Assembly: GCA_003194525.1 (NCBI GenBank)
Contig: NBIV01000259.1
Span: forward strand, 52,371-116,370
Source of the DNA: Gracilariopsis chorda
Lineage: Eukaryota > Rhodophyta > Florideophyceae > Gracilariales > Gracilariaceae
DNA length: 64,000 nt
Reading direction: 5' to 3'
Part shown: positions 37,242 to 47,300 of the stretch, piece by piece
Numbering within the stretch: the stretch's first letter is position 1
How the letters are laid out: each line of letters opens with the position of its first letter
Made by a program: the position numbers and the translations under genes
Notes under the pieces: model-generated
What the model saw: the letters and a program-made list of their open reading frames with translations, nothing else
Database searches by the model: none
Told to the model about the DNA's origin: nothing

Positions 37242-39527
37242 CGCGCGCACGCACACGTAGCGCACGGTCGCCACCGCCGCCAGCCCCAGCGCCGCCTGCA
37301 TCGGCGCGCCGAAGCGCACCCAGTCGCCGAAGCGGTACCCCCCCGGCCCGTGCACCATCAGGTTGGTCTGGTACCCGATCGGCGTCGAGAAGCACGACGA
37401 CGCCCCGATCATCAGCGTGTACAGCGCCGCCTCCGCGCTCAGCCCCTCGTTCTTCGCCACCATGCTGCGCACCACCGGGAACACCAGCGTCACCGCCGCG
37501 TTGTTCGTGATCACCGATGATAGCGCCGCCGTCCCCACGTAGATGCCCACAAGCAATCCGCCATCGCCTACCCCCTCAAACCCCACCACCAGCGCATCCG
37601 CCATGCGCTCCGCCGCCCCCGAGTCCTCCAGCCCGTTCGCAATCCCGAAGCTCGCCGCAATCGTCACCACCACCGCAATGTCAACCGCCTCCCCCGCCCG
37701 CCGCACGCTCAAGCAGCCGCTCGCTATCATCCCCAACGCAGCCCCGCTCGCCGCCGTCACAAGCGGCACGGCCCCGCTCGCCGCCGCCGCAATCATGCAA
37801 ACGGCGATCATTCCCGACATCGCCATGTGCGCCACGTCCTCCCTGGGCGGTTGCGAATGCGACACTTCCGACACTAACGCAAAGTTGGCGTCCTTTCCAA
37901 ATCGTTGCGCAAATTCCGCCCCGGCCTCTACCAGTAACGCGTCTCCGGCGCGTAGCCGAATGTCCGCGATTTTCTCCTTCACGTGAACACCCTGTCTGTG
38001 TACCGCAATGATGGCCGCCGAAAATCGACTTCGAAACCGCGATTCCTTCGCTGTGCGGCCCACCAACGCCGACGTCGCGCCCACCACCAGTTCCACCAGT
38101 CGACGTCGATGTCGCTCTATCTTCATTTTCTCAGACTGCCCGGTTGCAGGAATCAGCCCTGGGATGTGATATAGCTCGCGCACCGTCTCCACCACCCCAG
38201 CAAACAGCAGCGTATCTCCGGCTACCATCCGCGTATCGGGTGCCACCGCTGGAATAACCGTCCCATCGGCTCGCGTCACTTCTACGAGGTACAGCCCGCT
38301 CAGATTTCGAAGCCCGGCTTCCTGCACCGTCTCGCCGACAATTGCAGAGCGCGCTTGCACCAAAAGCGCCACCGTGTATTCCCGCGGATTTCGAATCATT
38401 GCCCCCACCCCGGTCTGCCCGCAGTCAGGAAGCAACCAGTGCGAAAATATCAGCATGTACAACAACCCGCACACCAGAACAACCACTCCAATTGGCGTTA
38501 TACCGAACAACGCCAATCCTATGCCCGCACCCTTCTCGTCCACACCGAGAATCTTACTTTTTACGGCTAGCCCGTTCACCACCAAGTTGGTGCTCGTACC
38601 GAGTAGCGTCAGCGTGCCCCCCAACACAGCTGCATTGCTGAGTGGCATTAGCAGCTTTGAGACCGGTATGTTCGCCCTCCTAGACCACGACTGCACGATG
38701 GGAATCAGCATTGCGACTACCGGTGTGTTGTTTAAGAACGCTGAAGTGATGGCCACGGGAACCATAATGCGTAACTGCGCCATCCACACACTCTTCGGCT
38801 TACCGAGCAAAACGCGAAACAACGGCAGTAGTAATGATGTGCGTTGAATGCCCTCCGCTACGATGAACAGTACCGCTACAGAGAGCACTCCTGTGTTTGC
38901 AAAGCCCTCTGCTGCACGGGACGGCGACACTACGTCGAATACTAACATCAGAGTGAGCCCGATCAACATCGAAAAAGCTGTTGAGAATGCGTTGGTGAGC
39001 AGTATACCAAGCGTTACTAGCATAATGGTGACGGAAAGCCACGCCTTCCACCCGAGGCCGCGCAACACGAATGAAGCAAGCATCATCACCCCGAGCAGCG
39101 CGATTGAAACGAATAAGATCGTTAGCCAATGACGATATAGAAAGTCGACCACATCGTAGAGAACGGTGCGCACAGGTTCGGTCTGCGAACCTGTCATTGG
39201 AATCGCGCCGTAACGTGGCCGCAGTTTTCTCCGTACATCCGAGCGGGGGGAAGGGTGTGCTGAAGGCGCTGGTGTGGGAAGCGAGGGTTTTGCTGTCTCA
39301 ACATCTTCGAGATAGGGCTCTGGGATTTGTAGCGCCGCGCATACGAACTGTTCCTCGGTTATGACACTGTTCGACGGTGACGCTGGCAAGTCGGGGATAC
39401 TGATAATGCGGCAATCTATCTTGTCGTCGGAGCTGGACGAACTGCGCCCAGTATCCACCGCGCAGAAGCGACGGCTTTCGCCACGGTCCGCGGAAGACGC
39501 GGGAAGTCTGAATGAATCTTTCTGCAT
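37236..39527 (-). CDS. SLC13/SAC1-like transporter with two TrkA-C domains (copy B)
   Basis: 763 aa with ATG at 39527; the frame extends to 39584 only through a GTG. It is collinear with copy A: N-terminal Ser-rich tail, SAFLNNTPVVAMLIPIVQSW, GTSTNLVVNGLAV, two TrkA-C domains, VITNNAAVTLVFPV and IGASSCFSTPIGYQTNLMVH. It therefore probably moves or senses the same kind of anion. The 3' third of the gene (about 37236-37850) is strikingly GC-rich, unlike its own 5' part and unlike copy A, although the protein is conserved. The stop codon lies in the 16-bp repeat that borders the insertion-like segment. Confidence 0.9.
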   Translation of the reverse strand: MQKDSFRLPASSADRGESRRFCAVDTGRSSSSSDDKIDCRIISIPDLPASPSNSVITEEQFVCAALQIPEPYLEDVETAKPSLPTPAPSAHPSPRSDVRRKLRPRYGAIPMTGSQTEPVRTVLYDVVDFLYRHWLTILFVSIALLGVMMLASFVLRGLGWKAWLSVTIMLVTLGILLTNAFSTAFSMLIGLTLMLVFDVVSPSRAAEGFANTGVLSVAVLFIVAEGIQRTSLLLPLFRVLLGKPKSVWMAQLRIMVPVAITSAFLNNTPVVAMLIPIVQSWSRRANIPVSKLLMPLSNAAVLGGTLTLLGTSTNLVVNGLAVKSKILGVDEKGAGIGLALFGITPIGVVVLVCGLLYMLIFSHWLLPDCGQTGVGAMIRNPREYTVALLVQARSAIVGETVQEAGLRNLSGLYLVEVTRADGTVIPAVAPDTRMVAGDTLLFAGVVETVRELYHIPGLIPATGQSEKMKIERHRRRLVELVVGATSALVGRTAKESRFRSRFSAAIIAVHRQGVHVKEKIADIRLRAGDALLVEAGAEFAQRFGKDANFALVSEVSHSQPPREDVAHMAMSGMIAVCMIAAAASGAVPLVTAASGAALGMIASGCLSVRRAGEAVDIAVVVTIAASFGIANGLEDSGAAERMADALVVGFEGVGDGGLLVGIYVGTAALSSVITNNAAVTLVFPVVRSMVAKNEGLSAEAALYTLMIGASSCFSTPIGYQTNLMVHGPGGYRFGDWVRFGAPMQAALGLAAVATVRYVCVRAA

Positions 39528-40151
39528 TTCGAGTGTCCTTTTGAGTGGCGTTATGTGATGTTTTGGTGATGAGAGCAAGTACACCTTGGGATAGAAGTGG
39601 CGTTCGAGAGTATACTTGTTCTCATAGCATGGCCATCACCTGCTGAGCAGCGCGACGATGAGCACTGAGTTGAGCTGATGGATGGACAAGTGATCTGTTC
39701 CACATCATTTGGGCTTGTCTTTGATACAAACGGTCAAGGGACGCGTCGTAATACAGTAGGCAGAAGTATGAAAACGGTCAGGTATCCGTATCTATACACT
39801 GCCCGAAATTCAAATAGGTCCAACAGACCAGCGGCCTTGCTCGTGAAGAGCAAGGCCAGTGAGGATCTGTTGAGTAGCTCAGAACATGTACAAGAGTAGC
39901 GTTTTTGCATTGGTACACTCCGCGAAAGCTGAATAAAGCCACCGGCCTCTTCCTTCCTGTGACAATACGTGAAAGGGAGGCAAGGTAGCACACTGCCCTT
40001 CTTCAACTCAGTAACGAGCGCAGTTAAGCAGCCTTGTAGAGCGGAAGACCTCGCAGGTCAACGTAAACGGGTAGATAGCTTGAACAAAAAAACGAAACCT
40101 AATTAAAATCCAAAATAACAAAAACCTTTATATGACTCAATACTTCGTCAT
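39528..40151. other. intergenic with a nested hairpin
   Basis: No gene. A perfect 10-bp stem (GGCCTTGCTC at 39833-39842 with 39848-39857, loop GTGAA) sits inside an outer 7-bp stem (39821-39827 with 39866-39872). Confidence 0.6.
39821..39872. repeat. nested stem-loop (10-bp inner, 7-bp outer stem)
   Basis: Both stems are exact. An RNA from either strand would fold into a 52-nt hairpin with small internal loops. Confidence 0.75.
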
Positions 40152-41197
40152 TTACCCCTTCTTTTCCACCACTTTTATGCAACGCTCCTGTAAAGACTTG
40201 TACAGAGTTTTCAAGTACTCACTGGTCAACTCGTTCCAACAGTCCACAACAACTTCCAGAAGCGTTCCAACATTCGCAAATTGGCGCTGATTAGCGTACA
40301 CTCAACGTGCCAACAGTCCCCAGATGCTTTCCATAATGTTAAGGTCGGGAGACTTAGCCGGCCAGGGAAGAAAACCCACATTGCAGTCCTCAAACCACTT
40401 CTTAGTATAAACAGACCAATGTATAGAAGCTCTATCTTTTTTAAAAGTGAAAAAGTTCTCCCAATGTTCCCAATGTTTCGGCCCCAAACGATAGCACTTC
40501 GTACTCTAGTATTTTGCAGTTTTTTAGAATCCATATTACTTTTGCAAACTACTAAATTACTCAAACCATAAAAGGAACATGCAACCCATGATATAACCAA
40601 ATCCTCACCATTTTGCCTCTTTGAAAAGACCACTTTTTTCTTACAAAGATCATGCCAGCAGTATGTGAGCCCATCCAGAACATCAAAGTTGAACATTTTC
40701 TCATCGGAAAAATTAGTTTTCTTCCACTTTTCCATAGAAAAGGTTATTTTATGACGAGCCAAAATTTGTCGCTCTTTTTTATAGCGGTCTGACATCATTG
40801 CTATCTTTTTCATCTTCTTATAAATTAAATTGCGATCATGCTTCAAAACCTGTTGAACTCTTCTGACAGATAACAGTAGTGACAGAGCGTTATGCAGCTC
40901 TCTTACAGATGAAGTTGTGTTTGAAGCGGTGCAAAGTAACGCTCGTTTCGTAGTAGAGGTCAGTTTTTTATTGTTAGATTTTTTTAACTGAGTCTTTAAC
41001 TTGTTTTGATTCCTTAAAAACTTTTGGACAACAGTACGACAGCGATTCAAAGATTGTTCTATTTCTCTCTGCGAACAGAAGTGAGCTGAAGCTGCAAGAA
41101 TCATGCCTTTTTCTTTGTCAGACAGGGGCTTACGGCATCCCATGTTGCCCGTTGTTGGACTTGGGGAAACTGAGGAAGATGCGGTTGAAACTGTCAT
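40152..41197 (-). pseudogene. Tc1/mariner-type transposase, frameshifted and with a stop
   Basis: The main frame (ATG 41197) holds an N-terminal helix-turn-helix and the first catalytic Asp in NFSDEKMFNFD. After about 40490, in a run of T/G, the homology moves to another frame with KKDRASIHW (second Asp) and FLPWPAKSPDLNIMESIW (SPDLN and Glu, a DDE catalytic triad). A TGA interrupts that frame near 40304, and homology then continues (QFANVGTLLEVVVDCWNEL) to a TAA at 40152. I found no convincing terminal inverted repeats or TA duplications. It is AT-rich compared with its neighbours. It is inactive unless these breaks are sequence errors. Confidence 0.88.
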
Positions 41198-41694
41198 GGG
41201 ATTTAAACTACTGTGTAGTGCACGCGCTTTTCAATGAGGTGGACTTAAGGTAAGTGTACTTTAATTGAAATACGCAGGTATGGATTTTTATTACTTAACT
41301 GGAGGCATCCAACAGGGTTGGAAGGTAATCTGACTAGACAATTAGGTTACGTTTGTCAGTTTCCTACCTGTGAATGGCCGTGCTACAGAAAGGAAAGAGT
41401 CGTTCAAGAACTATTGTGGAAGTGGGGGTCGCATTATTCTGGTTTCACGGACCGTAGTAGCAAAAACACAAAGTAGAACTCAAACAACAACATATTTAGA
41501 CTTTAATATGTGAAATTTAGCATAAATCCACGAAATTCAATAAGTCCAAAAACAACTTTGTAGACAAAACAACACACTCAATAGGCAGTGTGGTATACCA
41601 CGAAGGCCTCGAGTAGGCAGTGGCAGAGGTGTGGCACACCACGAAAAAACCAGGGTAGCCTGGGCTTGGCTTGCCGCCAAAGGGGGGGGCAAAG
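41198..41694. other. intergenic; right part looks like a truncated hairpin-rich element
   Basis: No gene. From 41590 the sequence takes on the short-palindrome style of the gypsy element: 41590-41601, 41606-41618, 41628-41640 and 41650-41663 are all short inverted repeats. It is not the same sequence as the LTRs, so it may be a remnant of a related family. Confidence 0.4.
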
Positions 41695-42518
41695 TGTGGT
41701 GCAATGCCCCAAAGGGGAAAAACACCGGAAGACGTTCGGGATCTTCCTCTCACGAGGTGAACCCAGTTGGGTAGAGCCCTCCCAGAGGTGTCACGGCGAA
41801 GCCGATTTGTAACACCAGAGACACCTGTCGCGACTCGCGCAGGGAGGTGAAGGCGAAGAATCGGTATCCGCGTGAGCGGGGTGTGATCCTCAGTAGAGGT
41901 ACGTTTCCACGTAAGTGAGGGTGTGTGAGCGGATGCGCACACAAGGGCCGCGGATAGCGGGAGGTGCTACCCTAAAAAGGGGAAAAAGGAATGGCGAAGA
42001 GGAGGACGAGAGAACGAAGTGAGTTGCGAGAGCGACGGGGACGAACGGCGATGCCGGTAAAAATATCCCTATACAGGGCGAAACACCAATGCAATTGGAA
42101 TAATATGACTCCCAGTGATGGGTCCCTTTAGATGTGCAAGGGGGTTAGATGTCCCGTGGTTTACGGCGTTTCCTTCCAAGGAGGAGTAGAGTACGCGCGC
42201 AAGCGGCAACAACTAGAGCCAATTCCCCGGTTGGGGTCCCTTGTTGGGGAAGGTTTACTGGTGCGACGGCAGTGCGCCGTCGCACTAAGTACTAGCTTCC
42301 CAGAAATGGGTGTGAAAATAATAAATAATATTAACTAAAATACTCCACATTTCGTGGCAACATCCACTACTGTGGCCAACCGCCAATTGACCGAAAACCG
42401 TGTCCCACGTGTCCATACCCACCATTGTGGGGCGTAGTTCATATACACACTACACAACCGATAATATCGGGAAAGCGTTCAAGTGCCCAGAATCCCTCCC
42501 TGAGGGCGTTGCACTTCA
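41695..42518 (-). repeat. LTR 1 (824 bp)
   Basis: Plus-strand ends are TGTGGTGCAA and TTGCACTTCA, i.e. TG...CA with a short imperfect terminal inverted repeat. Boundaries come from where the three copies diverge. It has more differences from LTR 2 and LTR 3 than those have from each other. Confidence 0.9.
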
Positions 42519-42520
42519 TA

Positions 42521-42532
42521 TCCCCCCCCTAA
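42521..42532 (-). promoter_or_regulatory. polypurine tract of unit 1
   Basis: On the minus strand a purine run with eight consecutive G lies 2 nt before the 3' LTR start (TGAAGTGC). This is the expected plus-strand DNA primer and fixes the element's orientation. Confidence 0.75.
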
Positions 42533-42574
42533 GACGGGAAAACGACCGCGGACACGGAGGATTCCCAGACGAAA

Positions 42575-44379
42575 ATGGGCGATAAAAGCGCGTGCTCTGT
42601 CTCCGGTTCTCCGGTAAATCCCTCTGCATCAGAGTCACCAAGCGCACAAACGACAACAACAGCCACCCTCGACAAGGGAGAAATGAACGACGACAACAAC
42701 ATCAACAACCACAGCCAACCTCCGAGACTTCTCGGGCGATACACCACCGGTTTCCGGTCAGTTCCCCTGCCTCAGGGCGATCGAAATCCGGTACAACCCG
42801 GGAATATGGCTGCTGCAGCCGACCATCCCTTCGCACTACCACCTTCGGTGGTGTCCTCCGGAACCACTCCGGTGTCCAGCTGGCCAACCTACAACACCCT
42901 GGTGGGGCTCAACCCGATGAATCGGAATCACGCGTCGCGCCTGCGCCTTGCCCCGTGGTTTCACCCGGTCGCTGTCCTCAATGAGGGATTGGTCACCGCT
43001 TATGCGGATGGCTCAGACACCCTTCCGGGGGATCTGCCCAGAGCAGTCACCACATCGTGGGATTGGCGTCACCGGATTGCGATTCCGCGTCACCACCTCC
43101 GAAGAAATTCGGGCGAGACCGTCGCTGCGGCACAGACCGCGTTGACGCGCATGGCGTATCAACGGCAGAGCCGGGCTCCATTCGATGTACCGGTCCCACC
43201 GGAGTTTGGCTTCGACGTTAGCTACTTCCGCACTCGCGGGGAGGTTGGGTACGGCGAGAACCTGTTCCGCCTCGAGAACCTCGCTTGGAGGAATTTCCCC
43301 GCAGCGCGGCAAGAAGCCCTTTGCTGGGAGCGACCGATTATTCGGGCGGAGTTCAGGTACCTTCCCCGGCAATACCGGTCCAACTTTCTCCAAAACTTCA
43401 TCCGCTACGAGCGGCGTTGGCGATCCCGATTCGGGTATTTTATCCCGTATCAGAACGTGGAGATAGAGCCGATTGCGCCGCCTCACCGACTAGGTCGGTA
43501 TGTAGCACTCCCCGAGTGGTGGCGCTTCCATGAAGCCTGCCGGGGGTGCTACATAGAACTCCCGCCGGTACTTACGTACCTCGGTTCGCTGCTCACGCAG
43601 GATCCCCGGTCGGGGTTGTGGTCAGTAGTGGTTACGGAGTGGGCGGCCCGCACTGCGGCTTATATCCTCAACGAGGCGTACGACCAGTATCGTCTCTGGT
43701 TCCTTCAACCGCGTGTGCGGGCAGCGATCCGAAACCTGGATCTTCGCATCCCCCTTGGGGGCCAGGGCAACAATGAAGAGGTCCTCCAATTACTTTGGTA
43801 CATCGACAGCGTTAGCTGGAGTGAGGTCCCGCTGGAGCAAAGCGGTCGTCTGGATGGCGGCAGCGGTAACACCGGTTGTCCGGGACTCGGTAGAAACACC
43901 GCCCTTGCGGGGGATTTTATCTACTTCGACCCCTGGTAGTTCCGGGAAATTTCCTCCGAGGAGGCGCGCGAGCTTCGCGATACGCCCCAGCATGTGCCGG
44001 AAGACCACCCGGTGGGGTACGTCGATTCTGACGACTACTACCGCGCATACGGCGGGATGACCCAATGGTCGATAACGAACCGGAAGAACCCGGGGAGATG
44101 GACGTAGAGGAAACCGGCGCTAGCGCGGAAGCTTTCCCAGAGGGGGTATCTCCGGCCGAGCCGGCTGCTGACCCTTCGGCGGCAAGTGCCGGACCTTCTA
44201 TCCCCAGCGGGGTGACGGCGAATGAAAACGAGATCATCGCACGTTTTCTCCGGGGTGCCGGTCTGAGCGCTGCCGAGGTATCGGGGGATGTCACCACCAT
44301 GGCGGACGCGTTGGCCTACCGCCTCGCTGGTGGTTACGCCCCGGACGATGGGGGACTTGGGCTCCGCCTTCGGGGTTGA
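42575..44379 (+). pseudogene. plus-strand accessory ORF of unit 1, function unknown
   Basis: Opposite in direction to gag-pol. The intact part (42575-43939, 454 codons) starts with ATG after the 3' LTR and ends at a TAG where unit 2 has GAG. The frame then continues, with one single-base loss near 44054, into an acidic tail (DVEETGASAEAFPEG) that stops at 44379; the undamaged protein would be about 600 residues. The N-terminal 90 residues are Asn/Ser/Thr-rich. The middle is dense in Trp, Tyr and Arg (YERRWRSRFGYF, LPEWWRFHEACRGCYIELPP) and looks folded. I recognise no family. Its 3' end overlaps the 3' end of the pol extension on the other strand. Confidence 0.7.
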
Positions 44380-47300
44380 GCTCACGAACCGTGAGTTTGC
44401 GGGAAGATGACCGCTCCTGCGGAATCTGCATTTCCACAATCCCTTTGGGGGTCCCGTGCGACACGGTGATTGGGTGGCAAAGCGCCTCCCTGCCAGGCGC
44501 ACGAGCGCTCTGCACCATACGTTCCGGCGATGCCGTGGTGTCCCCGGCTACTGACGGGTTGCCTGGGGCTAACTCCGGTACACCGGTATTTTGGTCAAAA
44601 TTCCCCTTTGGGGGGTGCCGGGCAGGTGCCGATAACACCCTTTTCAGGGGCTTGGCCGCTAAGTGCGGTGCACCGTCTCCAAGCGGAGGAGCAGCGTCCG
44701 GTATGACCGGTTTCGAGCGTGCGATGGCGTGCGCTTTTTCCGAGCTCCTCGGTTCTTTCCCGCAGCGTTGCGGGGGTTGGCGCAAATTATTCCCCGGAGC
44801 GGGGGCTTCGATTCCGTCAACGACGGGAGGCGTTTCCGGTGCTTGCGAGCCAGGGCTTAAAGCTTCGACTGCGGCTTGGCTTCCTTTTTCCCCAAGAGGG
44901 GTGTGGGTATTTCCCTGTGAGGCCGGCGTATCTGGGCGCCCCTTCTCCGCAAGGCGCGGGTCTGATCGACCTGATTGAACCGCTTCCGCGGGGACTTCCG
45001 CCAACGGCGGCTTCGAGGCATCGCCCTGCTGAGGGGATTGAGGGCAATCGTCACCATACTCCCTTATCGGGGATCCTTCCCTGACAGGGTTGTGCGGTAG
45101 TTGCGCTTCAACTTCCCGTGTAGCACGGTATATTTCCCGCGTTTGTGGCGATGCCTCAGGGGATGGATCGGGCGATTGCATTTCCGCTGCTGCGGTATTG
45201 GAGGGAGGCTTCTAGTTTTCCCGTGACAAACGGTGTATTTGCCGCTTTTGCGGGGCCTGCGCGTCTGGTTCCTGTTGCACAGCACTGCCCGGGAACGAGG
45301 GATTAGTGTCGCGTGACATACTCCGTGCTCCACGGTCAGTGTTCCGTATGTTACGGTGTGTTTCCCGTTGCGACGGCGATATCGTTCCTCGAAAACGAGT
45401 GTTCTCCTCCCCCTCCTTAGACGAAGCAGCGGGATAAGGGATAAAATTCCCCGCTTGGCGGGTATAAATGCGCGCCAATGGGGCGGGCGTGGTAGGGGCG
45501 GGCGCTGAGAGGCCCGAATTACCCGGCTGAGCCGGTGAATCCGACAGGGTCGGTAGGTCTGAGAGTCCACGGCTGGGGTGTGGTAGTACCGTAGGCCTAG
45601 TACTCCCGGATGATTCCGGTGTTGCAGAGTCCGTAGAAATGGGGTTGCCTGGATCCAGGACTACCTCTGACGAGGGAGGAGGGGCAAGGACAACACGATC
45701 ACGGGAAATCCGTTCGTGCGTGTCGCCCATCTCTACCACGACAGTGTCGGTGTTCACAGAGATGACCTTGAATGGTCCATCCGCCACAGGCGAGAGTTTA
45801 TGGCGCTTCTCCCGTTCCGGGTTGTAGTACTCCTTCCTGATGAAGATGTAGTTATTCGCCCGAATCGGGGACGGTTTTCCTCGCAAGCGAGCATCAAAAT
45901 CCCGCTTGTAAGCGGCTTGGGCCCGTGCCATAGACTTCCGCGCAGCGTGGACCAGCTTGGAAAGCCATTGCTTCCATTGCTGCCGGTAGATACCCACGGA
46001 TGGGAAATTGTCCAAGGTAGCTTGGGGTTCCAGCGCCATAGGCGGGGGTGTTCTAGATAGAACCAACTCGAATGGCGAAACTTCGGTAGTCCGGTGTACC
46101 TGCGTATTGTACGCGTAGGTTACCGCATCAGCGTACATGTCCCAGTTCTTTGGGTGGTCTGCGACGTAGGAACGTAACGCCGCGAGTAACGTCGGGTTAA
46201 ACCGTTCAACTTGCCCATTACACTGGGGGTGGTAGGTAGTCGTGAACAAGTTCTTGACATCCAGGATGCGACAAACATCCTGGAAGAACTTGCTCACGAA
46301 CTGTTTCCCGTTATCGGAGAGCACCTCCACAGGGGGACCGTAGACAAAAATCCAGTGCGTCACCAGAGCCTGGGCCACCGTGAGAGCGGTTATCCTCCGA
46401 AGAGGGACAGTCCGTACCAGCTTAGAAAAGCGGTCGGTAATGACAAGTAGAAACTTGTTTCCACGTTTCGTGGTGAGTAGTGGTCCGAGAATATCGATCG
46501 CGATAAACTCGAGCGGCCCCCTTGCGGGGAATAGTTTCATCTTCTTCGCATTTTTGCGGAGCTTGACGCGATTCTTCGCGCATTCGCTACAGAACCGCAC
46601 AGTTGCGTAGCAATCCACCGCCATGGCGGGCCAATAGAAATCCCTTCGCAGGGTTAGGTAGAGTTTCCTCCCACCTGGGTGACCTCCAATGGGGGCGTAG
46701 TTTGATAGATGTAACACCCGCGATTGCAGGGAATGTGGTACCACAATCTGTGGGCGGGCTTCGACCTTCTTTACGAGGTAGCCTTTGTCGTTTACCCCGA
46801 AAGGGAGATCTTCACCACCGTTAAGACGGGCACGAATCCTCGTACAGAATCGGTCGCCGAATTGTTCTCGGATCATTTCTTCCGGTGATACCGGTACAAA
46901 GTTTCCCGGTAACGGGTTCTCAGATTTATCTCGCGATGCGAGTAGTTCGTCAAAATCAGCATCCTCGTCCCAGGTTTCTGGCCTAGCCTCGACGGCATGT
47001 TCCGGATCACCCGGGTCTATAGCCATGAAGCATGGGACTTCATCATCCTCCGTTGGGAGTGCTTCCCCACTTGTGGGTAACCGCGATAAAGCGTCGGCCT
47101 GGGTGTTCTGCGCGCCCTTTTTATAAATGACTTGAAAGTCATATTCCGCGAGGCGGAGTCTCCAGCGCATGAGGCGTCCCGACGGGTCGGAGATATTCAT
47201 CAACCACCTCAATGAGGAATGATCCGTGTACACGGTGAAGTGAATTCCCATAAGGTAGGGGCGCAGAGTGGTCATCGCCCATACGACGGCGAGGCACTCT

